Origin: Syntrophomonas_B sp035447945
Lineage (GTDB): Bacteria > Bacillota > Syntrophomonadia > Syntrophomonadales > Syntrophomonadaceae
DNA: 44,201 bases
Reading direction: 5' to 3'
Assembly (NCBI GenBank): GCA_035447945.1
Contig: DAOTHZ010000007.1
Location: forward strand, 1 to 44,201
Below are positions 18,485 to 26,165 of the stretch, one piece after another. The stretch's first letter is position 1. Each line of letters begins with the position of its first letter. Made by a program: the position numbers and the translations under genes. Under the pieces are notes generated by a model that saw only the letters and a list, made by a program, of their open reading frames with translations, ran no database searches and was not told the origin of the DNA.

Positions 18485-18745
18485 CCCTCCGTATCGTTTT
18501 ATTCATTTTTGTAATATTAACACTTATTAGACAAATGCATAAAGAATTCCTGCCAGGACATGACCTTCACAAGCGAATTATTTTCTCTTCTCTGTTTCCA
18601 TGCAAAACGCCATCTTAAACGCCGGTTCTTTTATAAATTCTCCCTGTGATCAAGAAATATACCTGCCCTCCGGCAAAGGATAGCTATATCTAAACGTTAC
18701 GGAGTTGTCAGGTTGAAATAAGACCGTCGGCAAGAGGGTTTAAGC
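18485..18745. other. Intergenic region upstream of the acyl-CoA ligase
   Basis: AT-rich sequence that should hold the minus-strand ligase promoter. I found no convincing -35/-10 pair, gene or repeat. A terminator for the next minus-strand operon lies at its right end. Confidence 0.4.
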
Positions 18746-18786
18746 AAAAAAAGGTGCAAGCTCCGCGGCCGCACCCTTGATTTTTT
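18746..18786 (-). terminator. Intrinsic terminator of the cytidylate-kinase-like/hpt/xdhC operon
   Basis: GGTGC and GCACC arms with a GC-rich interior are followed on the minus strand by a run of seven T. It lies about 65 nt after the XdhC stop. A T-run on the other side also allows plus-strand termination. Confidence 0.7.
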
Positions 18787-18850
18787 CTGAAAATGTTTTA
18801 TTCGGAACAACTTCCCCGAACGTCGCAGCAATTGGTTTGAAGTGCATATT

Positions 18851-19384
18851 TTAAAACAGGTTATCGCGCTTCTCCTTGCTGCTGTGCCTGCTCTTGAGCA
18901 GCATGAAACCGCCTGCACGGCCATATCTCACCGCCTGAATCTCAGCGACCACCGACAAGGCGATTTCCACCGCCTTTTGTCCGCCCAGATCCAGGCCTAT
19001 CGGCGCGTGAATCCGTTCCAGCCGTTCATCTTGGATCCCCAGGGCGGTTAGTTTTCCAAAGTAGGCAACGACCTGCTTTCTGTTGCTGAGGACTCCGATA
19101 TACCTGGCCGGAGAAGCAATAACGGTTTTCAGCACCGCCTCGTCGAAGTGATGACGATGGGTCACAATCACAATGCTGTCGGTGGACCTGATCTCGTAGC
19201 TGCTGATATTCTCTACAATGTCACCGCCGATCCGTTCGCTGGCCAGCGGAAACCTGTCCGGGGTGAGCCTCTCCTCCTGGTTGTCGAAGATGACGATTTC
19301 ATAATCCAGAAAACTGGCAAACTGGTATACATAAAAAGCCACATTGCCGCTGCCGGTAATGATGATTCTGTCCCTGTCTTCCAT
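18851..19384 (-). CDS. XdhC family protein (Rossmann domain only)
   Basis: 177 residues matching the C-terminal XdhC Rossmann domain: IIITGSGNVAFYVYQFA at the start, VTHRHHFDEAVL, YIGVLSNRKQV, and the family signature IHAPIGLDLGGQKAVEIALSVVAEI. XdhC proteins help load sulfurated molybdenum cofactor into xanthine dehydrogenase-type enzymes. The N-terminal CoxI-type domain is absent. Start ATG 19384 follows a GGGGAAAG sequence. The roughly 200 nt between it and hpt contains only a weak frame with no ribosome site. Its place beside hypoxanthine phosphoribosyltransferase points to purine or molybdenum hydroxylase metabolism, although no hydroxylase is present in the window. Confidence 0.85.
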   Translation of the reverse strand: MEDRDRIIITGSGNVAFYVYQFASFLDYEIVIFDNQEERLTPDRFPLASERIGGDIVENISSYEIRSTDSIVIVTHRHHFDEAVLKTVIASPARYIGVLSNRKQVVAYFGKLTALGIQDERLERIHAPIGLDLGGQKAVEIALSVVAEIQAVRYGRAGGFMLLKSRHSSKEKRDNLF

Positions 19385-19591
19385 ACTCTTTCCCCGCTTT
19401 CACCTGTCGTCGCGCCATTCTTTCCATTCGGGCCTGCGCCTTCCCGGAGGAAACCATCAGGTTGGCATCTGCGCTGCAAGCAGCGCCGGCATCTTTGCAA
19501 AACTTGACACGCTGGCCGTCCTGTCCGGAAAAGTTGTTGATGAACAATGTTTATGCCGGTTGGCAGCAATTCATACCTGCGCCGGCTCTCC

Positions 19592-20122
19592 TCACGGCCG
19601 ATGGAACTCAGCAATATAAGGGAGGTTGCGGTACTCCTCGCGGTAGTCCAGGCCGTAGCCGACCAGGAAGAGATCGGGCATGGTAAAACAGCGATAATCG
19701 ATTTTAACGGTGACAATCCGCCCAGCTGGATTGTCCAGCAGGGTACAGATTTTGAAACTGGCCGGCCCGGCATTCTCAATGTGTTGGATCACATAACCCA
19801 GCGTCAGCCCGGTGCCGATCACGTCTTCCACCAGCAGCACATGCCGGTCTTTGAGATTGATATCCAAATCCTTGGTAAAATGAACCCCGCCGCTGTGATT
19901 CTCTGATGGCGGGGACGCCGCGATCGCCAAAAAATCAATACTGAGCGGGATGTGCAGTTGCCGGGTCAGATCCGCCAGAAAATAGATGGAACCTTTCAGC
20001 ACACTGATGATGACCAGTTTTTGCCCGGCATAGTCGCGGTTGATTTCCTCCGCCACTTCCCGCAGCCGGGTCTGGATTTGCTCCTGTGTATAAATCATTC
20101 GCCCCAGACCGGGAGCCGGCAT
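19592..20122 (-). CDS. hpt: Hypoxanthine phosphoribosyltransferase
   Basis: A purine salvage enzyme that transfers phosphoribose from PRPP to hypoxanthine or guanine. The PRPP loop is VLLVEDVIGTGLTLGYV (about residues 97-113); VLKGSIYFLADL is the PPi loop and FLVGYGLDYREEYRNLPYI the closing signature. Length (176 residues) is normal. ATG 20122 shares its A with the TGA of the upstream gene (TGATG) and lies 7 nt after GGAGG, so translation is coupled; an in-frame TTG just upstream is less likely. It is second in a three-gene operon. Confidence 0.95.
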   Translation of the reverse strand: MPAPGLGRMIYTQEQIQTRLREVAEEINRDYAGQKLVIISVLKGSIYFLADLTRQLHIPLSIDFLAIAASPPSENHSGGVHFTKDLDINLKDRHVLLVEDVIGTGLTLGYVIQHIENAGPASFKICTLLDNPAGRIVTVKIDYRCFTMPDLFLVGYGLDYREEYRNLPYIAEFHRP

Positions 20123-21051
20123 CAATCATCCTCCCCTTTCCGCAAACCGAACCGCTCTGCCAGATGATAGAAATCGTTTTTAAAGACAATATTGATATTG
20201 ATGTCCGGATACAGCTTTTGCAGCATCCGCACCTTTTTCTTTTTTTGCGAAACATACTTTTGATCCATGGTAGTCAGCTCAATATAGGTATCAAAACGCG
20301 GCAGATAAAAATCCGGCGCAAACGCCTGGGTCACATTGCCCTCCGTATCCCACTGCACCGGAAAGGTCCGCGGTTCATACTCCCACTGGATATGATGCAT
20401 GTCCAGGATGGTGGCAAATTCCGCTTCAGAAGGATGTTTGAAAACCACCTGGCGAACGCTGTCCTCGTCTGCAGCCGGTGCCGGCAGCGCTGTCCCCAGT
20501 TGCAAGTGACGGGCCATAAAGGCCAGCACTTCAGCCCCCTCTTCCTCACTGATACAGTCGGTGTTGAGCATCAGATGATAAAGGGTGGGATCCGCCCAAT
20601 CGCGCTCATAAAGGGTAGCGATATAGCGCCGGTGTTTGCGGTCGGTCAATTCCAGGAAGCGCTGCGCCTCTTTTTCTCCGATATGAAGGCTCTGCATCAG
20701 CCGCCGGTTTCTGATCTGCGGGGATGCCATGATTTTGACATGCAGAACGCCCGGCTGTCCGGCAAATATCATCTGGGCGCCGAGCCCAAACACAATCGCG
20801 GAGTGCTGCGCGGCATACGCTTTGAGGCGGTTTTCCAGATAGGCGGCATAGGTGATCCCCTCCGCCGACGTATTCAGAAAATAGCGCGGACTCTCAGACA
20901 GCATATGCAGCTCATGTTTGTCAGCGATTTCCGGGAACCATTGATTCATGACCAGGTCCCTGGTGATGACCGGCAGATCCAGTTTCATCGCCAGGAGATC
21001 GGTGATTTCCCGGCCCAGACTGCCGGTTTCCCGGGAAACGGTAATCAGCAT
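20122..21051 (-). CDS. Cytidylate kinase-like protein fused to a PD-(D/E)XK-like C-terminal domain
   Basis: 309 residues. The N-terminal part (1-190) is a P-loop protein of the cytidylate-kinase-like family: MLITVSRETGSLGREITDLLA carries the modified Walker A, followed by an AAK-type core with RRYIATLYERDWADPTLYHL. The C-terminal part (about 205-305) reads WEYEPRTFPVQW, FAPDFYLPRFDTYIELTT, then KYVSQKKKKVRMLQKLYP. This matches the E...PD...(D/E)x(K) layout of restriction-like nucleases, except that the last Lys is Thr in IELTT, so it may be inactive or use a shifted Lys. AGGAG lies 8 nt before ATG 21051 (an in-frame GTG is at 21060). It is first gene of the operon with hpt and XdhC. Function unknown. 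Confidence 0.75.
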   Translation of the reverse strand: MLITVSRETGSLGREITDLLAMKLDLPVITRDLVMNQWFPEIADKHELHMLSESPRYFLNTSAEGITYAAYLENRLKAYAAQHSAIVFGLGAQMIFAGQPGVLHVKIMASPQIRNRRLMQSLHIGEKEAQRFLELTDRKHRRYIATLYERDWADPTLYHLMLNTDCISEEEGAEVLAFMARHLQLGTALPAPAADEDSVRQVVFKHPSEAEFATILDMHHIQWEYEPRTFPVQWDTEGNVTQAFAPDFYLPRFDTYIELTTMDQKYVSQKKKKVRMLQKLYPDININIVFKNDFYHLAERFGLRKGEDD

Positions 21052-21060
21052 CGCACCCAC

Positions 21061-21375
21061 TCCTGCCCTGTATTTTTGAAAGGCGGCAGCACATCTTCCG
21101 GCACCTCAAGTCATCTTCATTATTGCTCTGTTGACTTTTATCCCTCTGGAATGCTGGCTGCGCCTCATCCTGGCACCTTTTCTTATACTTGAATTATAGC
21201 ATGAAATTATACTTGATTTCGCAGCTTGTGATATAGTCCTGGTTCGTCCGGAGCAAAATATTTTGACGCGAAATCAAAAACCTTAAAAATTTTTAAAATT
21301 AGACGATTGAGCGAGATAAATCATCCAAACAGCTCATCAGGTTAAATTTTCAGAAAATTCACGCGTTTTTGCTGT
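21061..21375. other. AT-rich spacer before the structured RNA
   Basis: No gene is visible. It should contain the minus-strand promoter of the kinase-like/hpt/xdhC operon. Positions 21349-21360 (TTTTCAGAAAATTC) resemble one arm end of the palindrome family, but the rest of the palindrome is absent, so this may be a relic or chance. Confidence 0.4.
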
Positions 21376-21404
21376 TTGCTCTTGTTGTCATCGTCCTGTA
21401 TGAT
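21376..21404 (+). promoter_or_regulatory. Sigma-A promoter of the structured RNA
   Basis: TTGCTC (21376-21381), 17 nt, TATGAT (21399-21404). The expected start at about 21411 coincides with the first base of the closing helix of the RNA below, which strengthens both calls. Confidence 0.6.
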
Positions 21405-21410
21405 GTAATC

Positions 21411-21778
21411 AAGCTCCAAGGAATTCCTAAGACGGAAACCTATCCGAGCCGGAAACAGGAAACGAAACACGAAAACTGAATATAAGGCTAGTGAAAGCGG
21501 ATTTCACTATATCGAAACGGAATCAGGGAAAATGGTTTGTCACCGGGATTGTAAAACGGAAGTTCAGGATTGAAGATCTGCAAAGGTTTGAAGGCAGGAA
21601 CAGAAGTCAGGCAAAGCCAGTACAGACGAGGAGTAACTGAAACCCGCAAGACGAAGGCCTTATAGGAAAGTGTAAGTGGGAAACGAAATGGCAAAGGCAA
21701 AGACAGGTGGAAATCGATAAAGGTTCGTTGGAGCTTTTATTACGGCAGGCACCCCGCTAGCGAGGCGCCTGCCGTTTG
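21411..21778 (+). ncRNA. Candidate novel structured non-coding RNA (about 330-370 nt)
   Basis: A purine-rich, GAAA-rich region without a usable frame on either strand. The first bases AAGCUCCAA (21411-21419) are perfectly complementary to UUGGAGCUU (21728-21736), forming a closing helix around some 310 nt. Inside are a hairpin GUGAAA-GCGGA-UUUCAC (21491-21507), a hairpin CGGA/UCCG (21433-21446), a long-range helix AUAAGGC (21482-21488) with GCCUUAU (21657-21663), and many GAAA or GAAAC segments that could be tetraloops. A GC-rich hairpin (21742-21775) and UUUGAU follow the closing helix. It lacks the conserved sequences I know for tmRNA, RNase P, SRP and group I or II introns. OLE-, ROOL- or raiA-like classes could not be tested by eye. 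Confidence 0.6.
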
Positions 21779-21780
21779 AT
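21742..21780. terminator. Strong hairpin between the structured RNA and the VanZ gene
   Basis: ACGGCAGGC (21742-21750) pairs perfectly with GCCTGCCGT (21767-21775) around a loop with an inner CGCTAGCG. On the plus strand TTTGAT follows; the minus-strand VanZ stop lies inside the hairpin. It can serve convergent transcripts from both sides, though both T-tracts are short. Confidence 0.55.
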
Positions 21781-22245
21781 ATGGCTTTGTTTTTCGCCAG
21801 CAATGACCAGCATGACTGCCAGCCCCAGCAGCGTCCCGCCCAGGTCAAGACCCAGATCAACCATTTCAAAGGCCCGGCCGGCCACGAACAACTGATGCAG
21901 TTCGTCCGTCAGGGCGTAGCCCATGCACAGGAGCAGCGTGAGAGCGGCTTGCCGGGCCAGACGCCACGGATATTGCCGCAACGCGATCATGCAAAGCATG
22001 GCCAGGACAAAGTAGCTGCCGAAATGGGCGGCATTCCTGACCAAATGCTGCAGACTGGCGACCCATTGGGCCTGCTGCGCCGCCGTCATCTGCAGGAATT
22101 CCGGCCGGATAAAGACCAGCAGCGTGCGGATCATTTCTCCGCTCAAGCGGGTCGATTCATCAGCCGTTTGCGAAGAAAAGAAAAACAGCGATCCGGTCCA
22201 GATGAGAACCGGCAGCCAAAAAAACAACTTCTTATATCGAATCAT
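21757..22245 (-). CDS. VanZ family membrane protein
   Basis: 162 residues with four predicted membrane helices and the VanZ pattern: FFFSSQTADESTRLS near the N-terminus, VRNAAHFGSYFVLAML, GYALTDELHQLFVAGR and DLGLDLGGTLLG. The family takes its name from a teicoplanin-resistance protein; most members, including this one, have no established function. Its ATG overlaps the TAA of the Ca2+ ATPase gene (TAATG at 22243-22247), so it is translated from the same mRNA. Full length. Confidence 0.88.
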   Translation of the reverse strand: MIRYKKLFFWLPVLIWTGSLFFFSSQTADESTRLSGEMIRTLLVFIRPEFLQMTAAQQAQWVASLQHLVRNAAHFGSYFVLAMLCMIALRQYPWRLARQAALTLLLCMGYALTDELHQLFVAGRAFEMVDLGLDLGGTLLGLAVMLVIAGEKQSHIKRQAPR

Positions 22246-24848
22246 TATACTATCCTTTTATACAGTTCCAGTACCGGAATCGGCACCAGCGCCAGTCCCA
22301 GACCGACCAGATACAGGGAAGACGGCAGTTGGACCATCCCAAAAGCATCCGCCACCGGAGGAATAAACAGGACCAGACAGATCAGGATCAGCGAGGCCAG
22401 CGCTGCCAGATTCAAATACCGGTTGGTAAAGAATCCGGTCGTAAACAAGGAATGCGGGGAACGCATATTAAACGCATGGAAGATTTGGGAGCCGGCCAGC
22501 ACGATAAACGCCATGGTACGGGCGGCCTCGATGTTTCCGGTGCTCTTCCAGACACTCATAAAACCGATCAGGGTCAGCAAGGCAAACATGGTGCCTTGCA
22601 GCACAATGCGCAAGCCAAATCCGCCGGCAAAGATTGATTCCCCTTTGGGTTTGGGCCGGCGGCGCATGACGTCCTCTTCCACCGGTTCCATGCCCAGCGC
22701 GATCGCCGGCAGACTGTCCGTCACCAGATTAATCCACAACAGCTGCACCGCCAGGAACGGTGACACCTGCCAGACCAGCATGGCGATAAACACCACCAGC
22801 ACTTCGCCGATATTGGTTCCCAGCAGGAAGCCCACGGTATGTTTGATATTGTCATAAATGCCCCGCCCTTCGCGGATGGCATCGACAATGGTAGCAAAAT
22901 TGTCATCGGTCAGGATCATGTCAGACGCGCCTTTGGCCACATCCGTGCCGGTAATTCCCATCGCACAGCCGATATCAGCTGCTTTCAGGGCCGGCGCATC
23001 GTTGACACCATCCCCGGTCATGGAAACTACCGCGTCTTGCTGCTGCCAGGCCCGGACGATGCGGATCTTGTTTTCCGGGGAGACCCGGGCATAGACCGAG
23101 ATATGATCAACCCGCCGCTGCAGTTCCTCTTCCGGCATAGCATCCAGGGCCGCACCGGTAACCGCCTCATATCCTTCCTGCATGATACCCAGATCCCGGG
23201 CGATCGCAGCCGCTGTCACCACATGGTCCCCGGTAATCATAACCGGTTTGATCCCAGCCGCGCGGCACACCGCCACCGCATCCCGCGCTTCCGGCCGGGG
23301 CGGGTCAATCATACCCAGCAGTCCCATAAAAGTCAGACCGTTTTCGAGTACCACCGGGGTAATCGTTTCCGGCAAAGCGTCGATAGCTTTCCAGGCCACT
23401 GCCAGCACCCGCAGCGCCTGACTGCTCAATTCATCGGTCATCTGCCGTCCGGCTTCCACATTGCCGGCCAGGCAGCGCTCCGCCAGAACATCAAACGCGC
23501 CTTTGACAATCACCACATATTTACCGTCTATTTGATTGACGGTGGTCATCAGTTTACGGTCGGAATCAAACGGCAGCTCACACTGCCGCGGATACAGACG
23601 GTTCAGTTCATCCTTGGGCAGACCGTTTTTATACGCGGCCAGCACGATGGCCGTTTCAGTTGGATCACCGATATGGGTTTCCCGACCGTTCTCGTCTATT
23701 TCCACACTGCCGTCCGAGCAGAGCGTCGCATACTGCAGCAGTTTTTTGATGGGCGCGGAATTGTCTGCATCAATGCTTTCGGTCAGTATTTCGGCGGCGC
23801 TGAAGGCCTTGACCAGGGTCATCTGGTTGAGGGTCAGCGTCCCCGTCTTGTCTGAACAAATCACCGAAGCGCTGCCCAGCGTCTCTACCGCCGGCAGCTT
23901 GCGAATGATGGCATTTTTCTTAACCATGCGCTGCACGCCGATGGCCAGCACCACTGTCACGATGGCCGGCAAGCCTTCGGGAATGGCGGATACGGCCAGC
24001 GCAACCGCCACCATAAAGATTTCCATCATCGGCATGCCGCTGGTGAGCCCGATCACGAAAATCACCGCGCAGATTGCCAGGGCGAAGAAACCAATGTATT
24101 TGCCCATTTCCGCCAGCTTGTGCTGCAGCGGCGTCTGGGTGTCCTCTGCCGTGCTGAGCAGGTTGGCGATTTTACCCATTTCCGTATTCATCCCCGTGGC
24201 CGCGATCACTGCCCGGCCTGTCCCGTAGGTGATGCTGCAGCCGGAATAGACCATGTTGAGGCGGTCACCCAGCGGTGCATCAGCGTTTACGATGACACCC
24301 GCATCCTTTTCCACTGGGACAGACTCACCGGTCAGCGCTGATTCCTCTGATTTCAAACTATTGCTCTCAATCAGCCTGGCATCGGCGGGAACGAAATCCC
24401 CTGCCTCCAGTCGGATCATATCCCCCGGCACCAGCGTCGCTGCATCAATCATCATTTCCCGGCCGTCACGGGTTACCCGCGCCTGCGGCGCCGACAGATC
24501 TTTCAGCGCCTCCAGCGCTTTTTCCGCCTTGCCCTCCTGGACCACGCCGATCACCGCATTCAGCACCACGATCAACAGGATCAGGAAAGGCTCGAAATAC
24601 CCTTCCCCTTCATACATGGCAACCACGAAAGAAATCAAGGCAGCGATCAGCAAAATAATGATCATTACGTCTTTAAATTGCTCCAGAAAGAGCTGCAGCG
24701 TTGTTTTCTTTTGGCCTTCGGCCAGTTTGTTGGGACCCTGTTCAGCCAGTCGCCGGGCAGCCTCTTCGCTGCTCAGTCCGTTGGCGGGATCGACACCCAA
24801 TTCCTGCAGGACGGATTGATCGTCCCGATTGTATGGCAATTGAATCAT
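22245..24848 (-). CDS. Calcium-transporting P-type ATPase (type IIA, SERCA-like)
   Basis: An 867-residue ion pump. Order: cation ATPase N-domain (DPANGLSSEEAARRLAEQGPN), M1-M2, actuator with SALTGESVPVEKD, M4 with AVSAIPEGLPAIVTVVLA (the PEGLP Ca2+-site motif), phosphorylation motif CSDKTGTLTLNQM, the N domain, hinge MTGDGVNDAPALKAADIG, then M5-M10 with LLWINLVTDSLPAIALGMEP, whose Asn and Asp match the M6 Ca2+ ligands of SERCA. It exports Ca2+ from the cytosol at the cost of ATP. The frame opens at 24929, but AGGAGG lies 4 nt before ATG 24848 (MIQLPYNRDD), which I take as start. Confidence 0.95.
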   Translation of the reverse strand: MIQLPYNRDDQSVLQELGVDPANGLSSEEAARRLAEQGPNKLAEGQKKTTLQLFLEQFKDVMIIILLIAALISFVVAMYEGEGYFEPFLILLIVVLNAVIGVVQEGKAEKALEALKDLSAPQARVTRDGREMMIDAATLVPGDMIRLEAGDFVPADARLIESNSLKSEESALTGESVPVEKDAGVIVNADAPLGDRLNMVYSGCSITYGTGRAVIAATGMNTEMGKIANLLSTAEDTQTPLQHKLAEMGKYIGFFALAICAVIFVIGLTSGMPMMEIFMVAVALAVSAIPEGLPAIVTVVLAIGVQRMVKKNAIIRKLPAVETLGSASVICSDKTGTLTLNQMTLVKAFSAAEILTESIDADNSAPIKKLLQYATLCSDGSVEIDENGRETHIGDPTETAIVLAAYKNGLPKDELNRLYPRQCELPFDSDRKLMTTVNQIDGKYVVIVKGAFDVLAERCLAGNVEAGRQMTDELSSQALRVLAVAWKAIDALPETITPVVLENGLTFMGLLGMIDPPRPEARDAVAVCRAAGIKPVMITGDHVVTAAAIARDLGIMQEGYEAVTGAALDAMPEEELQRRVDHISVYARVSPENKIRIVRAWQQQDAVVSMTGDGVNDAPALKAADIGCAMGITGTDVAKGASDMILTDDNFATIVDAIREGRGIYDNIKHTVGFLLGTNIGEVLVVFIAMLVWQVSPFLAVQLLWINLVTDSLPAIALGMEPVEEDVMRRRPKPKGESIFAGGFGLRIVLQGTMFALLTLIGFMSVWKSTGNIEAARTMAFIVLAGSQIFHAFNMRSPHSLFTTGFFTNRYLNLAALASLILICLVLFIPPVADAFGMVQLPSSLYLVGLGLALVPIPVLELYKRIV

Positions 24849-24956
24849 AAAACCTCCTGATTCCGGGCATATGCGATAAGGCATATTTCCCAGCCGCAAC
24901 CAATTTCTTTTCATTATTCCCGGAATCAACTGTCAGGTCAAGTTTTTGTTTCTGAT

Positions 24957-24987
24957 AACCCCCCCGTAGGCGGGAGTTGTTTTTTTA
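24957..24987 (+). terminator. Plus-strand intrinsic terminator at the gap edge
   Basis: AAC-CCC and GGG-AGTT arms (24957-24978) are followed by G and seven T. It is oriented on the plus strand, although the gene immediately left is on the minus strand. It may end an unseen short plus-strand transcript, or be an attenuator for something inside the gap. Confidence 0.5.
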
Positions 24988-24993
24988 TCTGTG

Positions 24994-25093
24994 NNNNNNN
25001 NNNNNNNNNNNNNNNNNNNNNNNNNNNNNNNNNNNNNNNNNNNNNNNNNNNNNNNNNNNNNNNNNNNNNNNNNNNNNNNNNNNNNNNNNNNNN
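24994..25093. other. Assembly gap (100 N)
   Basis: Exactly 100 N. The 113 nt to its right, before the pseudouridine synthase, show no gene I can support, although a minus-strand frame remains open into the gap. Confidence 0.99.
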
Positions 25094-25206
25094 CGTCGGG
25101 GATGGTAATATCATATTCAGCGTTTGGTTTTGCTGCCGTTTTTCGTCTTTGATGATGGGATTGAAATCCCGCCTTGGGATCCACAAAAACAGGAGAAATG
25201 CTTGTT

Positions 25207-26100
25207 ATGGATGAAAATTTGCTGATTTACGTGTTCGATCCGCAGGATCAATTGGTTTATCTGCGGGACGTCTTTAAAAAGAAGCTTCCCCTGTCCCATG
25301 CTTTGCTGGCCCGCCTCAAGACCCAGGAAAAGATCCATGTCAATGGTATGTTTGCTCATACCAATTACCGCCTGCAGCCCGGCGATGTGGTTACCGTGGA
25401 TTTGAATCTGGCGGAAACCAATCCGATTTTGCCGCAGGACATCCCCCTCGAGATCGTGTATCAGGATGCCGATGTCATGGTCATCAACAAACCGGCCGGC
25501 ATGGCCGTCCATCCCGTCAAAGCAAAAGCGGAAGGCACCCTGGCCAATGCCGTTACCCATTACTGGCAGCAGCAGGGCAGGTTCTGCCTGTTTCGCCCCG
25601 TCAACCGCCTCGACAAAGGCACCTCCGGTCTGGTGCTGGTGGCCCAAAGCCAGTATGCCCATCAAGCCCTGTTCCGACAGCAGAAACTCGGTCAGATCCA
25701 GCGCCGCTATTTGGCCGTGGTGGAAGGCGTGGTGGAAAAAGACCAGGAACGCATTGAACTGCCCATCGGCCGCAGCCAACCGGGCAGTTCTGTCTTTCGT
25801 CAGGTCGATGCTGCCGGCAAGCCGGCCGTGACCCATTATACCGTTATCCAAAGATATCCCCGGCACACGCTGCTCAGCCTGCGTCTGGAAACCGGCCGCA
25901 CCCACCAAATCCGCGTCCATCTGGCCCATCTCGGCCATCCCGTGTGCGGCGACTCCGTCTATGGCCAGGCCTCCCCGCTCATCGCCCGACAGGCCTTGCA
26001 CGCCGCCTGGACCTCATTCCTCCAGCCCCGCACCCAAACCCGCCTCGAGTTTGCAGTCCCCCTGCCCCCAGACATCCAGCATCTCCTCACCCTCATCTAA
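25207..26100 (+). CDS. RluA family 23S rRNA/tRNA pseudouridine synthase
   Basis: A 297-residue enzyme converting specific uridines to pseudouridine. It has an N-terminal S4 RNA-binding domain (about 25-70, LLARLKTQEKIHVNG), then the catalytic domain with motif I KPAGMAVHP, motif II RPVNRLDKGTSGLVLVA carrying the catalytic Asp, YLAVVEG, and LETGRTHQIRVHLAHLGHPVCGD. This is the RluD/RluC-like layout; the exact site is not predictable. AGGAG (25191-25195) is 11 nt before ATG 25207; an in-frame ATG at 25198 is only 2 nt from it. The stop is followed within a few bases by palindrome copy 2. Confidence 0.93.
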   Translation: MDENLLIYVFDPQDQLVYLRDVFKKKLPLSHALLARLKTQEKIHVNGMFAHTNYRLQPGDVVTVDLNLAETNPILPQDIPLEIVYQDADVMVINKPAGMAVHPVKAKAEGTLANAVTHYWQQQGRFCLFRPVNRLDKGTSGLVLVAQSQYAHQALFRQQKLGQIQRRYLAVVEGVVEKDQERIELPIGRSQPGSSVFRQVDAAGKPAVTHYTVIQRYPRHTLLSLRLETGRTHQIRVHLAHLGHPVCGDSVYGQASPLIARQALHAAWTSFLQPRTQTRLEFAVPLPPDIQHLLTLI

Positions 26101-26106
26101 TTGTCC

Positions 26107-26155
26107 GAATATTCCATAAGTTAATACGTCAGGCGTATCAACTTATGGAATTTTC
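26107..26155. repeat. Palindromic element copy 2 (loop TCAGG)
   Basis: It lies between the convergent pseudouridine synthase stop (26100) and the SLH protein stop (26166). Two uncompensated changes occur: TATCAAC in the right arm, and the outer GAATATTCC against GGAATTTTC. Confidence 0.9.
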
Positions 26156-26165
26156 TGATAATTTA

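Noticed and set aside
19299..19547. Small minus-strand frame between hpt and xdhC
   Set aside because: TTG start without a ribosome site; it runs out of frame into the XdhC gene and shows no family pattern.
20086..21192. Plus-strand 368-residue frame opposite the kinase-like gene
   Set aside because: Antisense to a clearly coding gene, His/Arg-rich shadow composition, no ribosome site.
21349..21360. Thirteenth palindrome copy
   Set aside because: Only one arm end (TTCAGAAAATTC) is present; no core, loop or second arm.
21488..21700. Minus-strand 70-residue frame inside the structured RNA
   Set aside because: No ribosome site, no recognisable protein features, and the plus strand shows RNA-like complementarity with its own promoter.
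21411..21778. tmRNA, RNase P RNA, SRP RNA or group I/II intron
   Set aside because: No tRNA-like acceptor/T-loop sequence, no RNase P GAGGAAAGUCC core, no SRP GGUCAGGUCCGGAAGGAAGC-type core, and no intron boundary or reverse transcriptase signals seen.
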